The notes beneath the pieces were generated by a model that was given only the letters and a program-made list of their open reading frames with translations, searched no databases and was not told the DNA's origin. This document shows positions 24,367-36,625 of a stretch of DNA of 64,000 nucleotides, one piece after another. This DNA comes from Chimonanthus salicifolius (Eukaryota; Streptophyta; Magnoliopsida; Laurales; Calycanthaceae). Positions within the stretch are counted from its first letter, which is position 1. Each line of letters opens with the position of its first letter. The position numbers and the translations under genes were made by a program. The stretch lies in the NCBI GenBank assembly GCA_013350335.1, contig CM023535.1, positions 38,934,069 through 38,998,068 on the forward strand. The letters are read 5' to 3'.

Positions 24367-26797
24367 GAAACTATGTAAGTACGAATCTAAATGACCAAGG
24401 AATACCAATAATGAATAACTGAGTAGGGCAGAAGCATTGAAGATGAACCCATGACTTCCGAACCAACCCAGCCGACATATCAAAGTATTGAATAGAAGGG
24501 ACTCAACCCAGGACGATACATTGCCTGTGTCGATGTCTCGGCCTAGGTATGACCAAAATGAAAATGAAACGTACGAATGAGGAACTGCTCTCGGGACGAC
24601 CTATCGACAATATCGATATGTAGGCCTGAGGTACAACAGATGTAATATGGAACTAATGGATGATGAACTGGTCTCAGCACGACTCATCGCAGATTCGATG
24701 TGTCGGTCTGAGTATGGTAGAATTGGAGATGAAATCAAAAGTGATAAACTAATCTAAGGACAATGTATCGACCAGGTCCATATGTCGGCCTAGAAATGAT
24801 CCAAAATAGACAAAAAGAGGACGACAGAAGAATGAATCTGTGGACATATCGACGATGTCAATATGCCCACAGATCTCTGACAAATGTATCGATCAGACCA
24901 ACATATTGGTCTGGGTATGCTGAGAACGAAATAAAGACAACAAACTGGTTCAAGGACAAGGTATCAATGCAGTCGATATATCGGCCTATGAACGCAGAAT
25001 GAGTATTAATACTGACAGACCTGTCGACGAAAGTCGACGCATCGGATATATGCACCAGTATATGTATTGTTTGGGTCGATACATATGGTTTGAAAACAGA
25101 GGACAAGTACGAACACTGATAGATAAAACTCAAGAGAACATGTTGACATGCTCTACATTTCAGACCAATGAATCCCTATATGTATCGATTGGGTCGATAC
25201 ATGTGGACTGAGAACAACTGGAAAACATGAACATGAACAGATAGAGCCAATCGACATATCGAAAAATATCGATGTGTCGGCAGTGTCCAAACTGCGATGT
25301 ATCGACAGTGTCGATATGTCGGCCTGAGTCATGGACAATTTCATAAGGCTAATACATTTGATGACAAATCAGATGCGCTTGGAGTATCTTAGACTCTGAA
25401 GATCATACAGATGACCCTTAAGTCATGATTTAACCTACATAATTGGAATTAGAAAGATTTTACATTCCAATGACATGAAATTATAAATTGAAACATGTGC
25501 ATGGACAAAAGGAACCAAGAGTAGTCCCGACGCCATTTGACCAACCGCGTGAGTCCCCCTTAGGTTGATCATTCTAAATCAGGTAGGATTTTTAACTTTA
25601 TTGAAGCACAAAAGTGTGAAATTGCTTATCATTTCTATATTTGTATCTCTTGAAATTATGAGTTTTATGATTATTTCAACATGATTTGTATTAATTAGAT
25701 TGTTATGGGATTTTCATGTATTGCAAAAGTATAGAACTATATGATGCATGATTTGTCATCATGATTGCATACATGTATCTCATGCATGGTTCCTGAGAGG
25801 GATTTACATTACCGAGCCAAGAAGGAAATATCCAGACCTCGCTTGGTCTCATGTATATTGATAATACAACTGTTAGACTTTGGCCCCGTCCTTGTGTATA
25901 GTTGTTATTGCATTAATTGGGCTAAAGAGCTCCTGGGTAGGTCCAAAAACCCTGGATAGTCTCGGTTAAATTGTAGATGGGTAACAACAGCCTAGTGGTT
26001 GCCGCCTTAAATGTTGTGGAAATAAGTGGTCAATATTGAGAACCATTGAAATGAAAAGAAAACTATGAATTGATGCATGGGTATGGGATGGCATTTCATT
26101 GATGCATGACACCCATGGCATATCATCATGTGATTAATATCAAGTATGGATTTTTAATTATGATATTTTAATATCTTTTGATTTCCTTTGAGAAACGTAT
26201 ACTTGTCATAACATGTGTTTTTCCCAATATGATGTTTATCATATGTTGTTATGGTATTACACACGTAATTCATTTCCTTGATAAATTCCTACTGGGCAAG
26301 TTGACTAAACCTGGATATTTTTCCCCTAGATGTTAACACAGATTAAGGCAAAGGAGAAGAGGCTGGACCCAGTGGTAGTCAAGCCTAAGCAAAATGGAGA
26401 AAGAGACGCTTGGAGATTTTAGTTCTTTATTTTGATACTCTATTAGAACAATATGCTTCATAGGAGAACTTATCGGATATGTAATAACTTAGATTTTGAC
26501 TTATATTTTGAGTTGGTAAGGTATTTGACTTATGATTGGAGTAATTTTCCTATCTTTGTTATAAAGTGATTGAATGTTATAGTTATTTCCGCAGTTACTG
26601 TTTCCATAGATTGCTCTAGCACATGCAGAAATGTTTACTTGGTTATTTCTAGCGTGTGCTATGTTGGGCTAGTCAGGGGTCGGGTTTTCGGGCTCGGACT
26701 CAGCTCGCGCAGTGATGTCGCCATCCCTTTTTCTTCTATTTTCTTTTAAAAAAATATTTACTCTGATTTAAGCATTGGAAAAACGAGGGGCGTTACA
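24367..26797 (+). mobile_element. Third Ty3-type LTR (5' LTR, probably left-truncated)
   Basis: Ends GAGGGGCGTTACA (26797), followed after two bases by a methionine-tRNA PBS, so it is a 5' LTR. The left limit is where the SIRE-like 3' LTR ends. The expected TGTAACRCCCC start is not visible; TGTAAGTACG at 24374 is a weak alternative. The likely explanation is that SIRE-like copy 1 inserted inside this LTR, leaving its left part outside the window. The LTR holds degenerate repeats of about 82 bp (24511-25328). From 26320 to 26797 it resembles the 3' segments of LTR-a/b (CAGCTCGCGCAGTGATGTC, GGGGCGTTACA), so these families share ancestry. Confidence 0.7.
24511..25328 (+). repeat. Degenerate ~82-bp tandem repeat with TATCGA...TCGATA dyads
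   Basis: The core TATCGACNNNNTCGATATGTCGGCCTGAG recurs with many changes near 24517, 24604, 24687, 24767, 24848, 24889, 24962, 25258 and 25301. Spacing in the first five is 80-87 bp. The copy at 25301-25328 is the best preserved. Confidence 0.7.
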
Positions 26798-26799
26798 GT

Positions 26800-26813
26800 T
26801 GGTATTAGAGCAG
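26800..26813 (+). other. Primer-binding site, tRNA-iMet type
   Basis: TGGTATTAGAGCAG lies two bases after the LTR end and matches the plant retrotransposon PBS TGGTATCAGAGCA with one change. Confidence 0.85.
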
Positions 26814-27019
26814 AATGAGAAAACAAAGGAAGGAAATTACTCTAAGTCAAACTTGTCCAACGAACTTCGGAGAACTTTTCCCCAAACAAAATATGTCAAT
26901 AAAAAATTTAGGAATCTTCTTTAATCAATAATAAGAAATGATTTGACTATCAATGAATCATGGTAAGTTGGGAAACATCTTATGAAATTACTAAATGAAT
27001 GCTTCATGACATAGGAAGA

Positions 27020-27876
27020 ATGCCGCCACAAAGAAGGTACACCCGACGCAATGCAGAACGTGTCGAAGAGACAAGTGGCAATGTTCCACCTGTGGCCCCC
27101 GAACTCCATAGCTTTGTACAAGCAGTAGTAAAATTAGTGTTGCAACATAACCAGACAGGCGGTGGTACGAATATCGCGACTAACTCCCGAGATAGGGCTC
27201 TGGTCAGGGATTTTCATTAGTAGCGCCCCCTTACTTTCGTGGAAATGAAAGGCCCATTGGAGTTGAAAACGGGATTGAGAACACCAATAAGATACTGAAA
27301 TTGTTAAGAATCACAGATGATTAGGATAAAATTCTATTGGCCACATCTCAACTGATAGATGATGCGGAAAAATGGTGGAGGACAGTGGAACAGAGTCAGA
27401 TAGTGGCAGAAATGAACTGGGAAAACTTCACAGAGATCTTTCTTACATATTATTTTCTAGAGGAGGAGAGATAACTCAAGGCCCAAGAATTCATAGTCCT
27501 AGCTCAAGGAGGTATGACAGTTGCTGAGTATCAGCAAGAATTCATCAGACTTTCTTCATATGCTCAATACATGGTGGAGACAAAATATAAGAAAGGCCGA
27601 AAGTTTGAAAGAGGTCTACGCCCCAACATCTTGGCCAAGGTGACAATATTCAAATCCTCAACCTTAGCAGAGGTAGTTAGCAGAGCTAGTATTGCAGAAC
27701 AAGAGTTGATTAAGTCGACAAATTACATAGAACACAGAACGAGCCAGAGCAGGGAAAACTCTTATCGACCTCGCAAGAAATTCCGTCCCAGCTCCGGAAA
27801 GCCTATAGTTTCTACAACATCTACTGGTAGACATGGCCCCAGTCACCTTTTAGCCTCAGTACCAACAAGACATATC
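27020..27876 (+). pseudogene. gag: Ty3/gypsy gag relic
   Basis: Capsid gene remnant downstream of the PBS. The ATG at 27020 opens MPPQRRYTRRNAERVEET, a typical basic chromovirus-like gag start, closed by a TAG at 27218. After a frameshift the gag domain continues: PPYFRGNERPI, LIDDAEKWWRTVEQ, MNWENFTEIF, then MTVAEYQQEFIRLSSYAQYM and FERGLRPNI. There are in-frame stops near 27322 and 27471. The last part (27514 on) is open for about 120 codons into a basic region. The zinc knuckle and all of pol are missing, because the sequence breaks at 27877 at the start of another LTR. It is not functional. Confidence 0.88.
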
Positions 27877-27915
27877 TGTAACACCTCGGATTTTCATTTC
27901 ATAAATATATATTAG
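27877..27915 (+). mobile_element. 39-bp stub of an LTR-a-type left end
   Basis: TGTAACACCTCGGATTTTCA and about 19 further bases match the start of LTR-a (compare 54109 and 45619). The sequence then switches to SIRE-like internal sequence. It marks either an LTR deleted down to its first bases or a rearrangement junction. Confidence 0.6.
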
Positions 27916-30900
27916 AATTGTTGAAAGAGGTATTGGGTAAACCTTCAACTTCCATGGCCATTCAGCCCAAAGACCAAAACTGCTTGGACTTGTGATGAAT
28001 TAGCTATGCACGTAAAACAAACATATGTAGCAATCGTCAGTGTTGTTTCATGATATGCTGTCAAAATATTTAAAAGACATGAAACAACAAAAGAGGCTGA
28101 AAGAATCCACTGAAAAAGCATCTTTTCTAGCCCAATGGATAACATCACCTATCAATAAATTTGTGAGCTGAAAATATAGGTGATTGGGTAATTTCATCCA
28201 TTGAAAAAGTCCAAGCTATAGCCTCTAAGATAATAAGATGACCGAGAAAAGAACTTGAAGAAGGTAGTAACCTCCAAGTATCCTATCAGGCCATGTATCG
28301 AGATGTTTAGAGACCAACGTCATGGTACAAAATCTGGGATGTGGAACCATAAGAACAAATGGGAAGGCACCCATGGCTAAAACTAGATTTGACAAAAAGC
28401 CATTACAAAATTGTGAACTTAGATTCCAAGTCTCACAATGTTAGGTTCAAATGTGTGAAAGGATACCACTGTTGGTATCACATTTGAAACATGTTTTGGA
28501 ATCATCATGTATCTTGTCTTTAATCCATGTTCTTGTTTGATTGTTGGATTAATTTATGCAAGATACTTGTTTATACATGCAGGTTTGCACTCAAGTATTG
28601 GATTATACATATCTTTTCTCATTTCATATGCCATGTGATTTGTGCATCTTTAGGAAATGAATGTAATGTGTCCATTACCTCATGTATAGGGCATGTATGT
28701 GATTAAAACTGGTTCAATACACATACACAGTGTCGTTTCATTCTAGAGTTCTAAAACTTACGAATTCTTTGTGGAATGAAACATGCTCTATGTCGAATAA
28801 ATGGATATTTTGTTTTGGTGTGACCTACCAAAAGTAATGATCGAATAATCCATTCAAGTACCTACTCCTTTTAAGAAATTAGAACTGTCTTGAAAGAATG
28901 GTAGAGCTATTTATCATGTTCTGGGTAATAACATGATAATAGGCATAAGAGCTGTGTGTGAAGGGTCATACCTCATTCTTGTATGCTTGATCAATACTCA
29001 AATCAGGAAATGAATGTATGACTAGTGTACTTTGACTTTCATTCCAATAAACATCAATTTATACATTATGTGGAATGATTTATGTTCATATACTCCTTGC
29101 CCTTCTAAAATCTGGAAATGCCGCATCTTATGACATCACACACTTGGACAATATATTTAAATTAGTGAATTAAATGTTTCCAAGAATCTTGGATTAATTT
29201 GGATCCAGAAAAGAGACCCATAATCCATGTTCTTTGCCTATTTTCAGAAAAAAAATCAAATCTTCAAATGGCATGGATATGGTATGAATGTATGTATCAT
29301 CACCGGTATTAAAAGGTGTATAAGCAAAGCTTGAAGAACCATGAACATCTCAAGCACACACATACCCAGTTTTCCTTCATTGTAAAACTCAGGTCGAAGG
29401 ATAAACTAGTCGGAGGAACAGACAGGTCGGTACTATTAGATTTCAGAACACTGTCAGAAAGGGGGAAAAATCGAAAAGGGAGACAAGTCAGTATATATCG
29501 GCATATCAACATAGACAAGTCGTTGGTCACGACCGGTCGGTATATCAGAAAGACTCAGTTAAAAAGTTCTCTTTCTGTGAAATACGATAGATCAGTTCAA
29601 ATCATCGTTTCTTCTCTTGCTGAGCTCTGGCGATTTCCCTCTCCCCTCCCGTGCCCTAGACCAGCCATTAGGACCTTCCAGAGCAAAATTTCACTAGAAA
29701 ACCTTAGGGTTTTTGTTTCCTTCACTACCAGAAGCAATGGTGTCACGGTGTTTGTGAGATTTAGTTATTAGAAAAGCATTGGTCAACTCCTCCCCTACAA
29801 CCATGCCGAAAAAGGAGAGAACAAAATCTCGGTCTTCGACCATCGGAAAAATCCCTTAGTTCAGACCCCATTTCCTTTGGAGATCTCCTAGGTTCGCAAG
29901 GGATTTTCCAAATCTAGCGTTGTCGGCTCTGCTCAAAAGAGTACCCCTTGCAGAAAGACCCTTGCCACAAATATTGAATCCAACCTAGGAGCTGAAAAAT
30001 AAATGGTCTTAATCGAGGAAAAAACACGTATGTCTGAGGTATTTCTGAAAGAGTTTCAATCTCTTCGACAAAGGAATATCCCTCTCGATGAAAGAGTCTC
30101 CTTGCTTGAAAGGAGTATGGATGACCTTGAAGAAATAGTGTACGAAATCAAGGTGGTTGTCCATAAACTCCACGGAGAGGAAATTGTTCATAGATCTCAA
30201 CGAACATCTTCCTTAGATGAATCAGCTTAGGATAGTTGTGCATGTAAAACTATACTTCTGATATTTAGATGCCCCCTCCTCCCCTCTGAACCATATGTAA
30301 TGAACATACTAATCAATGAAATGATGTGGCTGTTTTAGTATGTGTACTGATTTGATGCATTTTGTCGTCTATCTCATGTCTATTTGTTACATGGATTTTG
30401 TAAAACAGACTAACATGCAAGCTGTTAGGAAGATATCCGAATAAGATGTTACACACATCCTTGGAGAATGGGGAGCACAAATTATGTGCTAATTCACTGG
30501 TCATCACAGCTTAAGGAGGAAGATGATGCAAGCTTGTAAGAAAGCTTGGAGAGAAATAAACTTAGAGGCAACTAAGTTTATGGGGGACTACGTCGAGAAA
30601 GTTGAGGGAGACAGCTTGGAGAATGGGGGAAAATACTCTAGGAATGATGGGACAATTGCTCTCCTCATGGATGATAGCAGCAATGCTAAAATCTTAGTTT
30701 GTGCAGGGACAAACTAATCTTGATAAACGAGAAGTGTACATTGAACCAAGAGAGAAAACCATGAATTAGAGCAGAACCTAGTCAAGCACTAAATGCGAAG
30801 AAGCAAGGGGGAGTGTTTAAATCTCGATGTCTACCTACTAATCTTTTTCAATTGAATGAAAAGATGGGGGAGAAATTAGTAGAAGCTAGAAGACATCAAA

Positions 30901-31310
30901 GTCAATGGACATAGGGAGAATGTCTATGCTTGGAAGATGGGGAGATCAAACTTAAAGAAGATTGGGGAAGAAATCTTCTTAACACTGATAACTTGGGTAA
31001 ACTATGGGGAGTGATGGTCACTAGGAAATTAGGGAGTATAGGGGAACTTAAATACAAATCTTGTTAAGTCCATTAATGCATCTCTATGTTTTGGGACTAA
31101 CCCCTTTAATGATTTTCTAGTGTTGTTTGCTTATGTACTTGAACAGGAAAATGAAATGAAGCAAGCTGAACAAGAATATGCAAAGACCATAGTCTCGTTT
31201 TCCATTTGAATATGTACATGTAACCAATGTAATATTTTTGTATTCAAATGTGTTGTAATAAGGGTGGGTTTGTAAATGGGATAGCTTTTAGGTTTCGTCA
31301 TGAAATTGAC
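27916..31310 (+). mobile_element. SIRE-like copy 2 internal region (left-truncated)
   Basis: Colinear with copy 1 from about 8960: the shared phrase TTCAACTTCCATG...TTGG, the AACAACAAAA...GCTGAAAGAATC block and the CTACCTACTAAT...GGGGGAGAAATTAGTAGAAGC block near 30827. It has no 5' LTR or PBS, so the left end is lost. It includes about 1.2 kb missing from copy 1 (about 29240-30440), holding two modest open frames. I see no pol motifs. Confidence 0.6.
30003..30230 (+). CDS. Small hypothetical ORF in SIRE-like element, coiled-coil-like
   Basis: 75 codons rich in Glu, Leu and charged residues with heptad-like spacing (LDERVSLLERSMDDLEEIV). It may be the tail of a longer ancestral frame: SIRE-type elements often carry an extra ORF after or before gag-pol, and the upstream 29800-30000 sequence has a related basic, Ser/Thr-rich composition in broken frames. 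I do not recognise a family and see no evidence of expression. It could equally be chance. Confidence 0.25.
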   Translation: MVLIEEKTRMSEVFLKEFQSLRQRNIPLDERVSLLERSMDDLEEIVYEIKVVVHKLHGEEIVHRSQRTSSLDESA

Positions 31311-31322
31311 AAAGGGGGAGAT
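31311..31322 (+). other. Polypurine tract, SIRE-like copy 2
   Basis: AAAGGGGGAGAT sits immediately before the 3' LTR start TGTTATTGCC, the arrangement typical of SIRE/Maximus copia elements. Confidence 0.85.
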
Positions 31323-34300
31323 TGTTATTGCCTCAGCTTGGCCAAACCCCTTTGTCTATCAATTCCATGACTCGGAAAGAAGCAATTGCTGGAAGCTTGA
31401 AGACCCAAGATGATCAAGAGTAAAGATCATACTCCACTGGATTGAAGTTCATCGTTATGGCAATCACAAAACAATTAAAATGGCCATAGATGACTTTAGG
31501 TGGTACCCACAACTTAGAGAGGACTATCCCTAGGCTTAGTTGAACAAATGGTTAAATCATAAAATGTCTACAGAGGAAAATTGACAGTGAATTGGAACCC
31601 AACTTGGAAATATGTATTTGGTTTCACTATAAGCTCGACCAGTCTTATCTCACCGATCCCTCGGTGCAGTCAGGATCAACCCATCGTGGTCAATGACTGG
31701 TCGGCCCGAATGACATTAGTATCTGGGACATTAAATTGTCATTCTGGGTTTGCCTCTGATCGAGAGTCTCGTATGCACCGATCCCTCTGTGAAAGGCTGA
31801 AACAACCCCTCGTGGTCAACTACTCGTCGACAGTATCAGGACCGACCCCTCGGTAATGGACGACAGGTCGTTTTGGGGGTAACATGTTTCAAAAATGGGA
31901 ATTACTGTCAAGAATGTTTTGCACCAAAATGAGCCACTCGTATGGACCGACCTCTCGGTACCATAAGTGTCAACCCATCGGCGACAACAACATGTCAACC
32001 AAGAAAGAATATTACCGTTGGGAGTGAACTTAATGCACAACAGTCGGAATTGTAATGGTAACATTTCTTGTCACCGACCGCTCGGTGCGACCGACCTGTC
32101 GGTACATTACCGTTACTTCAACTGGTTGCCTTATCTATATAAACCAACCTTTATACAACCAGTTAGTATCCTTTGGAAGGATCAGTTGGACTCTCATCTT
32201 CACAATGAGCTTAAACAAGGGTCAACAGAAGGATCACTTTCTCTCTCATGCTTACATTTAGGGAATCAAATAGATTGAGTTGTGAGAGACAGAGGAAGGA
32301 TGAAAACTCATAAACAACTAATCTGAGGATTGAGTTTGAAAGTGAAAAGGAGAGAACCATAAATTAGGAAACCTTTGGTAGAACCAATTTCCTTGACATC
32401 CCGGACTGTAATTGCTAAACAACGGCTACGAGGCGAAGCGTCGGCATACATGGGTGCGATCTCAAAGAAACGCATATCAGAAGAAAGAGCTTCAAAGGCA
32501 AGTGCTTCTTGATTTTAATTTTCTTTAAAACCTTTGTTCCGAAAGTGGATTAAGGTGAGGTACCCCGGAACCACTATAAAAAATTATGGAGCGTTGTCTC
32601 TGGCACAAACGTGGGTGGAACTCCCGGCCAAGTGGATAGATGGAATTCTTATTCAACAGTGGTGGGTGAAATTCCCAGCCGATGGAGTGAGCTGGAATTC
32701 CTACTGTAATTGTATAGTGCAAGTGTACACTTAGTAGATTTTGGGGATAGCTCAAGGTTGAAGGTGTAATACCTCGGATTTTCATTTAGTTATTTTATAT
32801 GAAAATAATCTATTTAATTTGTGAACATTGGTTATGGACCTTAAATTGGGTAAAGAGTTGGGCCATGACCCAATTAGGACCCAATTGATTATGGAATTGG
32901 TTTTATTAAAAATTAAATAGGGTCGAATTAATTTAGTGATGCATTATATCTAAATTTAAATAAAAGGTGGCATGGCCGAATTTTAGAGATATTTCATATC
33001 TACATTATGCGCATAAAATAATTTAAAAGGGTATGTATATGGTCTAAAAATTAAATAAGGAAGTTATCTAATTAAATAGACATTGCATGGCCATGTGTGA
33101 CATTTCCAAAGTGTAATAACCCGAATTTTTGATAAATATATATATTGGCATTTATTCATTTTAAATTGAAGTTTGATGTAATAAAATGCCAAATGGACCA
33201 AATTTTGGGACAATGGCCCAAGGATGGCCCAATTGGGCCATGGGTTGGATGAAATCCATTAAATGGGTCAATGAGGACTAATCGGGTCAAAGATGGTCAA
33301 TTTGGGTCAAAGAGCCATGTGGGACCCAATGGGCCAAGGTAACTAAGCCCTAAGATAAATGGGTAAGACAAGAATCAAATTGGGCCATGAGCCCAATGAT
33401 GATCCAATAAAAGGGATACAATTAATAAAATTTAAATCACTTAAGATAGGTGATAAATGGACCAAGGCAACATGGCCAATGGGGCCCACCTCCACCTCAC
33501 CCATTGAGGTGGCGTGTGGACCCAAGAGTAGTGGGGCCGACCACCGTGGTTGACTTGGTCAACCATGGGTGGATCATGGAGGGAAATTAATGGGATTAAA
33601 TTAAATAGAAAGTGATTAATTAAATTAATCAAGGGATCAAGGTGATCTAAGTTAATCAACCTAAGATTAAAATGGTCAAATGGTTAGATGGTCAAAACCA
33701 CTCCAACAAACACAAACCACCTCAAGAAAACACAAATTAAAACCATGGGCTTGAATGGTGGTTGGGTCTCAACCACCACCACCAAAGTCAAGCCAACCCA
33801 TGCTTGGTTGGTGAGAAAGTTAATGCTTGAGTGAAGACCACTCCAACCACCTCCATCTCATGTCAAACTAACCATTTCACCCTAGCTCTCCCCACACACA
33901 CATGAAATTCGTCCCTCACCCTTGCAAGAGAGGAAAAAAGAAAACTTAGAAGAAAAACTTAGAAAGAAAGAGGAAGAAAAGAGAAGAAAAAGATAAGTCT
34001 TGGGCCACCCCAAGATCAAGAACCTTGAAGATCTCTCCCTCATCTCCATACTCTCTTTCTCTCTTAACCTAACCTCATTTACCTTAGCCAATCCAAGCAT
34101 GTCCCACCATTGATCAAGCTCATCTAGCCAATCAAACAAGGAAAGGAAGGAGAAAAGAGGCCAAGGAAGTTGACGGGAGCGACAAAGACCGGAGGAGTCG
34201 TCGGATAGTAAGTATGTTCTAAACAAGAAATTTATTATTTAGGGTTTTTTAAATTTTGAAATCCATCCTTGCCATATGATGGTGGCCAAATTATTTTAGG

Positions 34301-34428
34301 CTATGGAATGGATCTAAAATCCATCAAATGGAAGGCAAAGAAATGGAAGAGATGGTCTAAGGAAAAAATGAAATGAATGGATTAAGTATGGAAAAGATGG
34401 AAGTTTTAATGGATTGAATGGACCTTAG

Positions 34429-35922
34429 GGTTCGGCCATGTAGCATGGCCGAACCCCATGGCCAATGTGGGATGATTTTTAATTAAGGTTTGAAGGTTTG
34501 AAATGGTGGAGAATGATCAATGGTTTTATGAGGATTTCAAGATGTTAAAATGATTAAAAAATTGATAAATTTTAAGAGGTTTTGAATAAGGAAATTTCAT
34601 GAAAATATGGGTGATCTTTCATGGCCTTGAAAGGCATAGAATGGAATGAATGGATAACCATAGGGTTCGGCCATGTAGCATGGCCAAACCCCGTGGTGAA
34701 TAATGAGTGATTTATTAAGGTTATTAGGTTTAAAGATAATGAAGAAAAATGATAAATGTAAATGGACTTATTGAGTATGGAGTGTGAGGTTTAGATGGAA
34801 TGAAAATGGCGATGATTTAGTGATTTGAAAATAGATTATTTCGGGACAAAATTAATGATTTTTATGAAGATCTTAAAGTTGGTAATAGATGGTATTTTGT
34901 TGATGGAAATGAGGAAATGATTGGTAGTAGAAGTGGAATTTAAATGTAATTAAAAATCCAAGATAAAAAATAAGGGAAAGACATCATGGGTTCGGCCATG
35001 GTGTATGGCCGAACCCATGACCCATGTTTTAGGTCATTCATGGGCTAAGTATGGTTTATATATGTGCTTAAACGAAATGGAAATTAAGTTAAGTTAATGA
35101 TGAAATTTAAATGGATGTTACAAGTATGATATGTGATGTTTAAATGGAATAAAGATAGTGATTGAAATGGAAGATTTAAGTTTCATTGGAGGTATGATTA
35201 AATGGGTAATTGAAACCAAGAAGGATGGGGAAAGAAACATCATGGGTTCGGCCATGATGTATGGCCGAACCCATGACCCAAATTTTGATCAATTTTAGGC
35301 TAAGGTTAATGCATGTATCAATGCCTAGGAGGTTGTTTTAAAGGGCCAAAATGAATGAAGATTTGTGATTTTTGAAATGGATTATTTTTGGGACAAAATA
35401 TGAGTCTTTGAAAATGGCACCAATAAAAGTGAACCATGAACCCTATGGTAATATTTTGGGACTTTTATGAATGGAAAACAATGGAGAGAAATGAAAATAT
35501 TAAATGGATTGGTAAGCATAGTAGGTGATGTTTTTATATGAGATGAAAAATGGGGTTTTAAATGAATGACTTAAATTCATTTGGTGAAGGTAAAATGAAC
35601 CAAGAAATTAGAAAATGGACATCATGGGTTCGGCCATGGTGTATGGCCGAACCCATGACCCCTTTGGGAGCCATATTATGGGCTAGGTATGGAATTATAT
35701 ATGGGATTAAATATTTACAAATTTAATTAAACTAGATGGCTGATTTTATGATGTTATGTCATGATTAAGAAATTATAGATGGGTCCAAGTTTATGGGTCA
35801 AATATGGACTTAAATATGCATGGATAAAAGGGGTAACTTAACCATGGAAGAGGAGTGGCAAAACCGTAATTTGTGGCCACATTGAAGGACCATGGGTTCG
35901 ACCATGGTACATGGCCGAACCC
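34429..35922 (+). repeat. Palindrome array in LTR-b (33112 copy)
   Basis: Copies near 34429, 34665, 34989, 35247, 35627 and 35892. 34429-34455 has perfect 11-bp arms with loop GTAGC, so the loop varies while the arms hold. Confidence 0.9.
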
Positions 35923-36450
35923 TATGTGGGTTGGGCATGAAAATGGATATATTATGAATGAATAAATGAAACGGATAGTTGCTGCGTTTTAGGCTCGCAA
36001 ATCGGAATTTTAAATTTGGCCAAAATTGGATTTATGTATGAGTCTAAAACCAATGGATAATGGGCTAAGTTAGGGACTTAATCATGGATGATGTATGGAG
36101 TAATTCGGTAAATGTAATAAGGTATCGGGCGTCGCAAACGGTACGCGATCGGCGACCGGATTATCGAACGGGAAGTATAACGGAACGCGACACGGTATTC
36201 GGTAGGATTCCTACCTTTTTGTAAGCGATGGATATGTGATGGTATTTTAAATTATTTGATTTGGCTTACGATGGATTTATGATTATGATTTATCTTATGA
36301 TGAATTTTAAGTTATGAAGCATATGGTTTATATTTTAATATTATGCATTATATGACTATGTATGATATGTCAAGTATATGGGATACATATATATTACATA
36401 GCATAATGCACTACATCTCATGCATGGCATGGGCAGAAAAAAATAAACAA

Positions 36451-36625
36451 ACCGGAGTCCATGCTCCGTCGGGGCTACCGAGAATCAGACATGGGGATTG
36501 CCCGAGGGCTATAACTGGAGTCCATGCTCCGTCGGGGAGACCGAGAATCAGACATGGGGATAGCCTGGGCTATAACCGGAGTCCATGCTCCGTCGGGGCG
36601 ACCGAGAAGCAAACATGGGGAACAG
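36451..36625 (+). repeat. Three tandem CCGGAGTCCATGCTCCG modules
   Basis: Units start at 36451, 36514 and 36575 (61-63 bp period). Each has GGAGTCCATGCTCC, which can fold on itself, followed by GTCGGGG, CCGAGAA and ACATGGGGA. Other LTR copies have one or two such units. Confidence 0.85.

Noticed and set aside
24374..24383. TGTAAGTACG as the start of the third LTR
   Set aside because: It lacks the CRCC continuation expected from the inverted end GGGGCGTTACA, so a truncated left end is more likely.
24858..25344. Overlapping open frames across 24760-25340 on both strands
   Set aside because: Produced by the degenerate ~82-bp tandem repeat; the peptides repeat with the DNA unit and match nothing.
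29316..29771. 151-codon open frame
   Set aside because: No recognisable domain, atypical composition, absent from copy 1 of the same element; most likely chance.
33882..34226. 114-codon minus-strand frame rich in Ser, Leu and Phe
   Set aside because: Antisense of the GA-rich transcript leader of LTR-b; low-complexity artefact.
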